DNA of 32,957 nucleotides from Thermoflexus sp. (GTDB taxonomy: Bacteria; Chloroflexota; Anaerolineae; B4-G1; SLSP01): assembly GCA_020722365.1 (NCBI GenBank), contig DYKY01000023.1, positions 1-32,957 of the forward strand. Direction: 5' to 3'. Below, one piece after another: positions 8,753 to 17,926 of this stretch; the stretch's first letter is position 1; each line of letters opens with the position of its first letter. The notes under the pieces are model-generated. The model ran no database searches. It saw only the letters and a program-made list of their open reading frames with translations, and was not told the DNA's origin. A program made the translations under genes and the position numbers.

Positions 8753-9562
8753 TTAGCCGGTCGTGTCACCGAGGTTATACTGGGGCGTGGAGAACAGTTC
8801 GGGGAACGTTCGCTGGATCACGCTGACGATGCCCGCGGCGTCGAGGTTGTAGCGCTTCAGGAACAGACTGCGCTCGCCGTGTTCGATGAATTCGTCGGGC
8901 AGCCCCAGGCGCTTGAGCGTGCCGTAGTTCAGGCCGCGCGCCTCCAATAGCTCCAGCACGGCGGAACCGAACCCGCCCGCCAGCACACCCTCTTCGACCG
9001 TTACCAGGCGATTGAAGTTCAACGCCAGGCTCTTGAGCAGTGCACCATCCAGCGGCTTGACGAAGCGCGCATTGACGACAGCAGCCTCCACGCCCAAACT
9101 CGAGAGGGCACGCGCCGCCTCCAGCGCGGGATAGACCGTCGCGCCGAGTGCGAGAATGGCGACGTCTGAGCCGGCGTGCAGCATTTCGGCCTGCCCGATA
9201 GGAAGCCCATGAGGCTTCGCCGGGAGCGCCGCGCCTTCGCCGGCGCCCCTGGGGTAGCGGATGGCGATCGGGCCATCGATGGTCAGCGCCGTCCACAGCA
9301 TCTCGACCAATTCGGCTTCATCCTTGGGCGCCATCACGGTGAAGTTGGGGATACAGCGCAGGTAGGCGATGTCGAACGCGCCCTGGTGCGAACGCCCGTC
9401 ATCGCCGACGATCCCGCCCCGATCGATGGCGAAGATCACCGGCAGGTTTTGCAGCGCCACGTCGTGGATCAGTTGATCGTAGGCGCGCTGCAGGAAGCTG
9501 GAATAGATCGCCGCGACGGGCCGCATCCCCTGCGCGGCCAATCCCGCTGCAAACGTGACCGC
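8753..9562 (-). pseudogene. Truncated second copy of dxs (C-terminal part: end of the pyrimidine-binding domain plus transketolase C domain)
   Basis: Near-identical over most of its 262 aa to the C-terminal part of the dxs at 6626-8497. Homology stops abruptly at GTGACCGC (~9562). The N-terminal TPP-binding region is absent. Confidence 0.88.
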
Positions 9563-9659
9563 TTTACTTGTTTGTTTGGCAAATTGGTATATTCTCTGAG
9601 TAGGCGCTTTGCACTAGCTTTCCGGTTACCGGAGAGACATTCTTCCGTGATGGTGAACC

Positions 9660-11495
9660 GTGTTACGCGAACTGCATATCAAGGACTTTGCGATTATCGA
9701 TGATCTCCATTTGACGTTGGAACCCGGTTTTAACGTGCTGACCGGTGAAACAGGCGCGGGGAAATCTATTCTCATCGATGCAGTGGCGCTGCTGCTCGGT
9801 GGGCGCGGCGATACGACCGCGGTCCGCGCCGGCGCCGACCTTGCTCGCGTGGAGGGCCTGTTTGTGCTGACATCTCCGGAGCAGGACGACCTCGCTGCGT
9901 TGCTGAAGGACGAAGCGTTGGAGGGCGACGCGCCGGATGCCTTGTGGCTGAGCCGCGAACTGCGCAGCAATGGGCGGTCGGTGGCCCGGGTCAACGGGCG
10001 TGTCGTTTCCGCAGCCCTGCTGCGTGACATCGCCGAGAGGCTCGTCGATATCCACGGGCAGAGCGAGCACCTGAGCCTGTTGCGCGTACGCGAGCACTTG
10101 AATTTGCTGGATCGTTTCGCCGGGTTGGAGTCTCTGCGCGCGCAGGTTGCCGAGGTCGTGCAACAGCTTCAGGCTATCCGCCGTGACTTGCGTGCTTTCC
10201 GCCAGAGCGAGCGCGATCGGATGCAGCGCATCGACTTGCTGCACTTTCAGGTAGACGAGATCCATGCGGCTATGCTCGCGCCAGGCGAGAAGGAGGCGTT
10301 GGAATCCGAATTGGTGCGCCTCACCAACGCCGAGCAGTTGGCAGCGTTGGCCTCCAACCTCGTAGCGGTGCTTGAGGAAGGGCGTGGACAATCGCCTGCC
10401 ATCCTCGATTTAATCGGTCAGGCGCAGCGCGACATGACGACACTGGCCCGCATTGACGTGACCCTTGCGCCCCAGGCGCAGACGCTTGAGGAAGTCGGCT
10501 ATCAGGTGGAGGATTTGGCGCGCACATTGCGCGATTACCTGGGCGGTGTCGAATTCAATCCGCGCCGCTTGACGTGGGTGGAGGAGCGGTTGTCGTTGCT
10601 GCGGCAGTTAGCCCGCAAGTACGGCGGTTCGGTCGAAGAGGTGCTGGCGTATGCGGAGAAAGCCGCTGCCGAACTTGAGACGCTGGAACACAGCGATGAG
10701 CGCATCGCCGAGTTGTCGGAGCGGGAGGCGACGCTGCTTGCGCAGTGCGCGACGCTGTGCCAGGAACTTTCCCGGCAGCGCCGTGCTGCCGCGGTTCAAC
10801 TCTCGGCGGGTGTCGAGGCGGAATTGCAGGATTTGCGTATGGAAGGGGCGCGTCTGGGCGTTGCCTTTCAGTGGTGTGAGGCAACTGACGGCGTCCCCTT
10901 GGACGAGCCGTTGCCCATCCAGTTGGCCGTAACCAGCCTGGGCGCGGAGGCGCTGGTAGACGACACCGTCGCGCGGGCGGATTTCGACATCACGGGGATG
11001 GACCGGGTGGAATTTCTCATCGCGCCCAATCTCGGCGAAGGGCTGAAACCGATGACGCGTATCGCTTCAGGTGGTGAGACCGCGCGGCTGATGTTGGCGC
11101 TCAAAGCAGTGCTCTCCCGTGCCGACCGCACACCTACGCTCATCTTCGACGAAATTGATCAGGGCATTGGGGGGCGGGTGGGGGCCATCGTGGGGCTGAA
11201 GTTGTGGCGACTCACCTCGCCGTATGGCGGCAACGGGGGCGTGCAGCATCAAGTCCTCTGTATCACCCACTTGCCGCAGTTAGCGGGCTTTGGCGACGTG
11301 CATTTTGGTGTACAGAAGCAAATCACTGATGGACGGACCGTCACGCAAGTGAAACGTCTGGTGGATGAGACGCGAATTGCTGAATTGTCCTCGATGTTGG
11401 GGACGCAGGGGGAAGCGGCGCGCCAGGGCGCCGTAGAAATCCTGGCGCAGGCCGCCGACCTAAGGCAGCGTGTCGCTGCACTCATCGAGAAGTGA
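9660..11495 (+). CDS. recN: DNA repair protein RecN
   Basis: MLRELHIKDFAIIDDLHLTLEPGFNVLTGETGAGKSIL, LVDIHGQSEHLSLL, IASGGETARLMLALKAVL, LIFDEIDQGIGGRVG. Confidence 0.96.
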   Translation: MLRELHIKDFAIIDDLHLTLEPGFNVLTGETGAGKSILIDAVALLLGGRGDTTAVRAGADLARVEGLFVLTSPEQDDLAALLKDEALEGDAPDALWLSRELRSNGRSVARVNGRVVSAALLRDIAERLVDIHGQSEHLSLLRVREHLNLLDRFAGLESLRAQVAEVVQQLQAIRRDLRAFRQSERDRMQRIDLLHFQVDEIHAAMLAPGEKEALESELVRLTNAEQLAALASNLVAVLEEGRGQSPAILDLIGQAQRDMTTLARIDVTLAPQAQTLEEVGYQVEDLARTLRDYLGGVEFNPRRLTWVEERLSLLRQLARKYGGSVEEVLAYAEKAAAELETLEHSDERIAELSEREATLLAQCATLCQELSRQRRAAAVQLSAGVEAELQDLRMEGARLGVAFQWCEATDGVPLDEPLPIQLAVTSLGAEALVDDTVARADFDITGMDRVEFLIAPNLGEGLKPMTRIASGGETARLMLALKAVLSRADRTPTLIFDEIDQGIGGRVGAIVGLKLWRLTSPYGGNGGVQHQVLCITHLPQLAGFGDVHFGVQKQITDGRTVTQVKRLVDETRIAELSSMLGTQGEAARQGAVEILAQAADLRQRVAALIEK

Positions 11496-11521
11496 GAGGA
11501 TGGTTAAAACACAAGTCACAT

Positions 11522-11549
11522 TTGCTCAATGGCAGAACACGTTTATAAT
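11522..11549 (+). promoter_or_regulatory. Candidate sigma70-type promoter upstream of the DUF4388/GTPase genes
   Basis: TTGCTC, 16-nt spacer, TATAAT (-10 at 11544-11549). Confidence 0.5.
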
Positions 11550-11602
11550 GGTTATAGTTGTGTTTAACACATACTCCCTTTTGAAAACCAGGTTAAGGAT
11601 GG

Positions 11603-12457
11603 GTGGAAATGGCGCTTAAAGGCAGGCTAGAAGATTTCGGCATAACCCAATTACTGAATCTTATCAATTTGGCCCGGAAGACGGGGACGCTTTACCTTGA
11701 AGGAGCGCAGAAAAATTCGTATCTTTGTTTCCGCGAAGGGAAGTTGATTTATGCGGCGCTCGAAGGGGTGGAGGACAGTCTCCCGGTCATTCTGCAACGC
11801 GCGAACGTTTTTACGGCTGAGCAAGTGCGGATGATTCAGACGAACATGGCGGGAAGAACAGACCGCGACATCGCGCAAGTTCTCATCACGAGCGGACGTT
11901 TGCAGCAACAAGTCGTGGTGAAGAGCGTGCGTGATGCGATCCTTGACCTGGTCTATCAAATCTTCTCCTGGCATGAGGGACAGTTTCGCTTCGAGCCTTC
12001 CAAACTGCCGGTCCAGGGCAAAATCACGACCTCCATCGCGCTGGAAAACGTCATCATGGAGGGCAGCCGCCGGGTGAAGGAGTGGGAGCGTCTGCAAGAC
12101 GAACTCCCTGACCTGGATATTCCCCTGAAATTTGCCGAGCGCCCAACAACGCCGCTGCGTGACGTCAACCTCAGTGTCGAAGAGTGGCGCGTCATCTCTT
12201 TCGTTAACCCAAGCAATACCATCCGGCAGATCGCGCAGTTCAATAATATGAGCGAGCTGCAAATCCGCAAAATCGTCTATAGCTTGCTCCAGGCGGGACT
12301 GGTGGAAATCATTCGCCCACCACGCCCTACGGTCGCGCCCGCGAGTGCGCGGCAAGTCCCAGAAGGTATGCCTCAACCGACTGCGGCGCAGATGCAGCGA
12401 CCTGCTGTTAAGCGGGGTATCGTCCAGAAGCTGATTAGCCGGATCCGGGAGTTATAG
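11603..12457 (+). CDS. DUF4388 (PATAN-like) domain protein with C-terminal winged-helix-like region
   Basis: MALKGRLEDFGITQLLNLINLARKTGTLYLEG...CFREGKLIYAALEG is the DUF4388 signature; C-terminal EEWRVISFVNPSNTIRQIAQFNNMSELQIRKIVYSLLQAGLVEII. Confidence 0.85.
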   Translation: MEMALKGRLEDFGITQLLNLINLARKTGTLYLEGAQKNSYLCFREGKLIYAALEGVEDSLPVILQRANVFTAEQVRMIQTNMAGRTDRDIAQVLITSGRLQQQVVVKSVRDAILDLVYQIFSWHEGQFRFEPSKLPVQGKITTSIALENVIMEGSRRVKEWERLQDELPDLDIPLKFAERPTTPLRDVNLSVEEWRVISFVNPSNTIRQIAQFNNMSELQIRKIVYSLLQAGLVEIIRPPRPTVAPASARQVPEGMPQPTAAQMQRPAVKRGIVQKLISRIREL

Positions 12458-12993
12458 TGATGCAGACGTTAAAGATTGTTGTGACAGGCCCCTTTTCCTC
12501 TGGCAAGACAGAGTTGATCCAGAGCGTCAGCGAGATTGACGTGGTCTCCACCGAGCGGAAAATCTCTCAAGAAGCCGAACGCATCAAACAGCAGACTACG
12601 GTGGCGATGGACTTTGGGCGAATCACCATTGACGATGAGTTGATTCTGTATCTCTTTGGGACACCCGGTCAACGCCGGTTTGATTTTATGTGGGAAATTC
12701 TCTCCGAAGGTATGCTCGGTTTTGTCGTGTTGGTCGATAGCACCCGCCCGGAGACGTTCCGTGAAGCGCGCCGCATCCTTGACACGTTCCGAAGCTATTC
12801 TCCCGTTCCGTATATTGTGGCCGCCAACAAACAGGACCTCTCCGACGCATGGCCGCCGGAGGATTTGCGCATCGTGCTCCACGTTGAACCGGGTGTGAAG
12901 GTGGTGCCATGTGTAGCCACCGATAGAGAAAGCGTCAAAGAAGTTTTATTAGAGCTGCTGTACTCCATTCTGGAGTTAGTGGACGAAGAGTAG
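12457..12993 (+). CDS. Small Ras/Arf/MglA-like GTPase
   Basis: P-loop GPFSSGKTELIQ, switch-II LFGTPGQRRFDFMW, specificity motif AANKQDL. 1-nt overlap with the preceding gene. Confidence 0.88.
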   Translation: MMQTLKIVVTGPFSSGKTELIQSVSEIDVVSTERKISQEAERIKQQTTVAMDFGRITIDDELILYLFGTPGQRRFDFMWEILSEGMLGFVVLVDSTRPETFREARRILDTFRSYSPVPYIVAANKQDLSDAWPPEDLRIVLHVEPGVKVVPCVATDRESVKEVLLELLYSILELVDEE

Positions 12994-13086
12994 TAACTGT
13001 TTTTTAACTGAATTGCAATGGCCTCTTTTCGTGGATGAATAAGGTTTGTGGTATGATGATAGAAAAGGGGTGCAGGGTTAGGCATA

Positions 13087-13875
13087 ATGAGTTCAATAGT
13101 GACGGATCGGGGTATAGTCCACTACGAGACCTTTGGGCGCGGAAAGCCGGTGGTCTTGTTGCATTGTTGGCTTGGTTCGTGGAATTACTGGTATTCAACG
13201 ATGGAGTATCTGTCCGCGCATAAATACAAAACGTACGCGCTGGACTTTTGGGGATTTGGGGATTCGGCCAAACAAGGTTCTTTTTCAGTCACTGAATACG
13301 TGCGCATGGTCGATCAATTCATGGAGCGCATGGGCTTGGAACGCGCACGGGTGATGGGTCATTCAATGGGTGGCACGGTCTCGTTAAGCCTGGCGCTCTC
13401 GTATCCGCAGCGGGTATCCAGGGTTGCAGTGGTTGGTTCTCCAATTTGCGGTTCGGGCCTGGCCTTTTTACTCAAGTTGTCCGGCTACCGCCAATTTGCC
13501 CGTATGCTCTATGCCGTGCCGGGTCTTTTGTCCGTATCCATGAAGTTGCTCTCGTTCTCGTATGCCAAAGACTGGCGCACGTTGTACGATATGCTGAAGA
13601 AGGACTTGTCACGTACCACGATGCAATCCTTCTCTGCCAGCATCCGCGATTTACGCCTCACCGATTTGCGGCCCCGACTTGGCGAACTGCATATTCCCGC
13701 GATGGGCATTTATGGACGTAAGGACAACATTGTCGATCCTAAGCAAGGCGAACTGATGCGCGACGGGATCAAAAGTCACATCGTTCACTATTTCGAACAC
13801 TCGGGACATTTTCCGATGTTGGATGAAACCGACCGTTTTCACGCGACAATCCTGGAATTTTTGGCGGATTCGTGA
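13087..13875 (+). CDS. Alpha/beta hydrolase (paralog 1, intact triad)
   Basis: RGKPVVLLHCWLGSWNYW, nucleophile elbow GHSMGG, GRKDNIV, EHSGHFPMLDE. Confidence 0.88.
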   Translation: MSSIVTDRGIVHYETFGRGKPVVLLHCWLGSWNYWYSTMEYLSAHKYKTYALDFWGFGDSAKQGSFSVTEYVRMVDQFMERMGLERARVMGHSMGGTVSLSLALSYPQRVSRVAVVGSPICGSGLAFLLKLSGYRQFARMLYAVPGLLSVSMKLLSFSYAKDWRTLYDMLKKDLSRTTMQSFSASIRDLRLTDLRPRLGELHIPAMGIYGRKDNIVDPKQGELMRDGIKSHIVHYFEHSGHFPMLDETDRFHATILEFLADS

Positions 13876-14543
13876 ATGTGAGCGGAATCGCGAGTGCAGA
13901 CACCTTGGTGAGTGACGATTTAGAACGGCGTGATTACTATTTCCCTAATCGCATCTCGCGCATCTTGTTATTGGCACTGCGCGACGTGATGGGTGAGAAT
14001 GGTATTCACGCGGTTTTAAATATTGCGCGGCTTCAGCACTTTATTGAGGAGTGCCCGCCGCCTAACTTCGAACCCGGTATGACGTTTGATGAGGTAGGAC
14101 GCCTCTTTGATGCGGTGGAAGGGATTTATGGCGTTCGTGGTGGGCGACGGTTGGCGCGGCGCTCAGGAGAAGCATGCTTCAAGTATGGTATTGAGGGATT
14201 TGGTGGCGTCATCGGCTTTGCCGATTTCGCGCTGCGATTGTTACCGATTTCTTTGCGCGTGCGCATCGGCCTCGAGGTGTTGGCCGAAATCTTTAACCGC
14301 TACACGGATCAACAGGTGGTACTTCGCGAGGGCGAAGATAGCTTCTTTTTCATCATCGAGCGTTGTGGGTTCTGTTGGCGTAAGCATTCCGACACCCCCG
14401 CTTGTGCGTTACTTGAGGGATTGCTTGAAGAGTCGCTTTACTGGGTTAGCCGGGGAAAGCGTTTTTTTATCGAAGCGATCAGTTGTATTGCCTGCGGCGA
14501 TTCTGTAGGAACGTTGCGTGTGGACAAGACACCGTTGAATTAA
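13872..14543 (+). CDS. V4R (4-vinyl reductase-like) small-molecule-binding domain protein
   Basis: C-terminal CGFCWRKHSDTPACALLEGLLEESLYWVSRGKRFFIEAISCIACGDSVGTLRV matches the recalled V4R cysteine pattern. Overlaps the stop of the previous gene. Confidence 0.65.
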   Translation: MNVSGIASADTLVSDDLERRDYYFPNRISRILLLALRDVMGENGIHAVLNIARLQHFIEECPPPNFEPGMTFDEVGRLFDAVEGIYGVRGGRRLARRSGEACFKYGIEGFGGVIGFADFALRLLPISLRVRIGLEVLAEIFNRYTDQQVVLREGEDSFFFIIERCGFCWRKHSDTPACALLEGLLEESLYWVSRGKRFFIEAISCIACGDSVGTLRVDKTPLN

Positions 14544-14564
14544 CGAGTGCAAGGTATAGGCTGA

Positions 14565-15824
14565 ATGCGTAAAATCATCCTGCGCGATAAACGAAAGATA
14601 CCACCCTTCAACGAGCCGGCGCGCGAGTTGAGTGTGCTGACGAAACCTCTGTGGCTGCAACAGCGGGATGTGTTGGCGCGCTATACGACCGCAGAGCGCG
14701 AGGTTGAGTCGGTTCACGAAGTCGGCAATGACCGTGAGGAGACCCTGGTCTACCGCGACAATCTCTATTTCGATCAAGCATTCATCGACGAGTTCATCCA
14801 GCGCGCGCAAAAATCCGGCAAATCCTGCCAGGTGGCCTTCAAACTCGACGACCCGGCCATTACCGGACAGGCGATTTACCTGCAACGTGGAATTCGCCGC
14901 CAGGGCAACTATTACGTTGCGGACCTGTGGTACTATCCTTACGGCATCGAACCTGTGGTGCGTCCCCTGGTGATGGATACCGAAGCGCGTGAAGTGGGTT
15001 TCTACCACGTGCCTACGCATATGTCCGACTTTCAGGGTGATCTGGTCTACAATTTGCCGACGAAACCGTTTCTTTCCATCGAACACTGGATCCACATCCT
15101 CCATGCCAACATCGATTTCGGTATCTTTGCGATTGGCGTGCGCTTTGAAAAACGTCTGGAGCGCGATCTCGGATTGCTCATGAAAATGCTATGGCGAGGT
15201 ATCCTCGAGCGCAAACAGGTCTTGACCTCATCGGAGATCGTGGTGACGGGCAAAAATTGTACGATTGATCCCACGGCGATCATTCAGGGACCAACCTTCA
15301 TCGGGGACAACGTGGACATCGGCCCCGGCGTCGTCATCCGCAACTGCGTCATCGGCGACGATGTCACCATCGACCAGGGCTGCCAGTTGATGCTCAGCGT
15401 CGTGGGCAACGGCACTTTTCTACCCTTCCGCGCTGCGCTCTACCGCACCGTGCTGATGGATCGTTGCATGGTGGCGCAGAATTCGTGCTTGCAGATGTGT
15501 GTTGTAGGGCGCGACTCGTTTGTGGGTGCCGGCACAACGTTCACCGATTTCTTGCTGGTCGATAAGCCGTTGCGCTCGCACTTCGGCGGCAAGCTTGAAG
15601 AGACCGGCATGACGGCTTTGGGGAGTGCCATTGGGCACAATGTGCGCATCGGTTCAGGGTTGGTCTTCTTCCCTGCGCGGATGATCGAGTCGGACGTGAT
15701 TATGTTCGCTTCAGACGATCGCCGGCGGGTGATCACCGGCAACGTTGCCTACGAGGATAGCGATCATTTGAAACTTAAGGATGGCGAGAAAATGCACCCG
15801 CGTTTGTACAAGCGGGATGCGTAG
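14565..15824 (+). CDS. Left-handed beta-helix (hexapeptide repeat) protein, GlmU/transferase-like C-terminus
   Basis: Hexapeptide repeats CTIDPTAIIQGPTFIGDNVDIGPGVVIRNCVIGDDVTIDQG...VVGRDSFVGAGTTF...IGHNVRIGSG. Confidence 0.75.
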   Translation: MRKIILRDKRKIPPFNEPARELSVLTKPLWLQQRDVLARYTTAEREVESVHEVGNDREETLVYRDNLYFDQAFIDEFIQRAQKSGKSCQVAFKLDDPAITGQAIYLQRGIRRQGNYYVADLWYYPYGIEPVVRPLVMDTEAREVGFYHVPTHMSDFQGDLVYNLPTKPFLSIEHWIHILHANIDFGIFAIGVRFEKRLERDLGLLMKMLWRGILERKQVLTSSEIVVTGKNCTIDPTAIIQGPTFIGDNVDIGPGVVIRNCVIGDDVTIDQGCQLMLSVVGNGTFLPFRAALYRTVLMDRCMVAQNSCLQMCVVGRDSFVGAGTTFTDFLLVDKPLRSHFGGKLEETGMTALGSAIGHNVRIGSGLVFFPARMIESDVIMFASDDRRRVITGNVAYEDSDHLKLKDGEKMHPRLYKRDA

Positions 15825-15844
15825 GCGCGGGGGCGTAGGCCACG

Positions 15845-16924
15845 TTGATGCATTCTTTTGCCTTTATCATACATCCGATAGATCCGAAACGCGACGTGGC
15901 GCGCAAATACCCGTTGCTCGGTAAGGTCTTGTCGGAAGGGGCCATCAACTTTGTTTGTCGCTTCTGGCCGCCCGTTGAACTTTCACATATCACCGGCGCG
16001 CGCTCTAAGGCCACCGGCGAGGAAATCGAAGGTTGGCTGATCGCCGTGCCGTATACGCCGCAGCGCATGCTGCAACTGCCAACAACCGAAGTCTATAACA
16101 AGATCATCGCCGCCGGCCATCTGGCGACCCGTTTAGGGGCGCAGATGCTCGGTCTGGGGGCCTATACATCAGTGGTCGGCGATGGCGGCGCAACCATCGC
16201 GCGCAACCTGGACATTGCCGTGACATCGGGCGATAGCTATACGGCAGCGCTCGCGGTGCAGGCGACACTCCAGGCGGCACACTTGATGGATATCGATATG
16301 GCGCAAACGACGTTAGCTGTTGTGGGTGGGGCCGGAGCGATTGGCGCGGCGGTCGCGCAGTTGTTGGCGTCACATGTGAATCACATGCTTTTGATCGGGC
16401 GGCAACGCGAGGCTCTTGCCGTTGTGGCAGAAAAGGTACGGCGCTTTGGTTGTCCTGAGGTGCAACTCTCCACTGAGATTGTGGATGTGGCCAAGGCGCA
16501 GGTGGTGGTGACGGTGACGAGCGCCGGCGGCAACCTGATCCGGCCGGAGATGCTGCGCCGGGGTGCGGTGGTGTGCGATGTCTCTCGCCCGCGCGACGTC
16601 TCCCACCAGGTCATCCAGGCGCGTGACGATGTCCTGGTGATCGATGGGGGGCTGGTGCGGGTTCCGGGTAAAGTGGATTTTGGCTTCGACTACGGATTGC
16701 CGCCCCACCTCACCTATGGGTGTCTGGCCGAGACGATGACGTTGGCTTTCGAGGGTCGCTTTGAGGATTACTCTATCGGCAAAGACCTATCGGTAGAACA
16801 GGTGCAAGAGATCAACGCTCTGGCGACCAAACATGGGTTCGAGTTGGCGGCTTTACGCAGTTTTGAACACAAATTAGATGATGCTTTTCTTGAAAAAGTG
16901 AAGGCGAAGGCGAAAGTTGGGTAA
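15845..16924 (+). CDS. Acyl-ACP-reductase-like / shikimate-dehydrogenase-fold NAD(P)-binding protein
   Basis: LGLGAYTSVVGDGG, TLAVVGGAGAIGAAVAQLLA, VVCDVSRPRDVS, LAETMTLAFEGRFEDYSIGKDLSVEQVQEI resembles the layout of cyanobacterial long-chain acyl-ACP reductase. Confidence 0.65.
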   Translation: MMHSFAFIIHPIDPKRDVARKYPLLGKVLSEGAINFVCRFWPPVELSHITGARSKATGEEIEGWLIAVPYTPQRMLQLPTTEVYNKIIAAGHLATRLGAQMLGLGAYTSVVGDGGATIARNLDIAVTSGDSYTAALAVQATLQAAHLMDIDMAQTTLAVVGGAGAIGAAVAQLLASHVNHMLLIGRQREALAVVAEKVRRFGCPEVQLSTEIVDVAKAQVVVTVTSAGGNLIRPEMLRRGAVVCDVSRPRDVSHQVIQARDDVLVIDGGLVRVPGKVDFGFDYGLPPHLTYGCLAETMTLAFEGRFEDYSIGKDLSVEQVQEINALATKHGFELAALRSFEHKLDDAFLEKVKAKAKVG

Positions 16925-16926
16925 TC

Positions 16927-16951
16927 AACGCTGTTGGTGTCCAACAGCGTT
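16927..16951. repeat. Perfect 11-bp hairpin with 3-nt loop
   Basis: AACGCTGTTGG tgt CCAACAGCGTT, directly after the stop of the reductase-like gene. No T-tract. Confidence 0.85.
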
Positions 16952-16994
16952 GGTTCGATATGCGGTTCCATAACCGTTGGTAGGAGGTATACAC

Positions 16995-17888
16995 ATGAGC
17001 GGTGGTCGTGTCCTGGTTGTAGAAGATGATTTCGATATATCCAGTATGCTGCAACTTTATTTCAAGACCCAGGGCTACGAAGTCTATGTAGCCCCGCGCG
17101 GCGGCGTGGCCCTGGAGATGACGCGGCAGAATATGCCGAATGTCATCGTGCTGGATATCATGCTACCCGATATTGATGGGTATGAGGTTTGTAAGCAACT
17201 GCGGACGAATCTGCGCACCAGCCACATCCCCATCATCTTCTTGACTCAGAAGGACGAACGTAACGACAAAATTCAGGGCCTTGAATTAGGGGCGGATGAT
17301 TACATCACCAAGCCCTTTGACCTGGAAGAGCTGCGTCTGCGGGTGCGCAATACCATCAAGAGCGCCGAAGTGGCCAGCCTGACCAGTCCAAGCACCGGCC
17401 TGGCTAGTGGACGGTTGATCGAGCAACAACTCCGCGAACTGATTCGCAAACAGGACTGGGGCGTCCTGTACATTGGCATCACGGGTCTGGGTGCTTTCAA
17501 CGAGGTCTACGGATTTGTCGCCGGAGAGGAAGTTTTGCGTTTTACCGGGATGCTCTTGAACGACGTCATTGACGAGATGGGGACGGTGGATGATTTTATC
17601 GGCCACATTGGCGGCGACAATTTCATCATCATCACCCGCAAAGAATTGGTGGACCCACTGCGCACAGAGATCGCCCACCGCTTTGCTGAGAATGTAGGGA
17701 CACACTACGACTTCATGACGAGGATGCAGGGATATCTGGCTATCAAGGACGATGATGGTAAAGAGGAACACGTTCCCTTGATGACCTTGCAGATTGGCGC
17801 GTTGACCGTTGAGGATGGCCCGTTTACCGACATTCGGGAGATCACCGAAGCGGCAGCCGAGGCGCGGCGACAAGCGCGCAATAAGTAA
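16995..17888 (+). CDS. Response regulator with REC and degenerate GGDEF domain
   Basis: RVLVVEDDFDIS...VIVLDIMLPDIDGYEVCKQL...KPFDLEELRLRV; GGDNF in place of GGDEF. ATG at 16995 with SD AGGAGGT; the supplied ORF starts at 16977. Confidence 0.85.
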   Translation: MSGGRVLVVEDDFDISSMLQLYFKTQGYEVYVAPRGGVALEMTRQNMPNVIVLDIMLPDIDGYEVCKQLRTNLRTSHIPIIFLTQKDERNDKIQGLELGADDYITKPFDLEELRLRVRNTIKSAEVASLTSPSTGLASGRLIEQQLRELIRKQDWGVLYIGITGLGAFNEVYGFVAGEEVLRFTGMLLNDVIDEMGTVDDFIGHIGGDNFIIITRKELVDPLRTEIAHRFAENVGTHYDFMTRMQGYLAIKDDDGKEEHVPLMTLQIGALTVEDGPFTDIREITEAAAEARRQARNK

Positions 17889-17926
17889 AGCTTGACTGGA
17901 GATAGAGAAACAGCGGAGGCGTTTGG

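Noticed and set aside
6626-9562. Two functional dxs isozymes
   Set aside because: The second copy lacks the whole N-terminal TPP-binding region and has no dxs-like sequence upstream of about 9562, so it cannot be a full enzyme.
13052-13057. TATGAT as a promoter -10 upstream of the first alpha/beta hydrolase
   Set aside because: No acceptable -35 at proper spacing; could be chance.
15821-15845. GCGTAGG...GCGTAGG repeat after the beta-helix gene as another heptad array
   Set aside because: Only two matching units separated by a dissimilar one; not distinguishable from chance.
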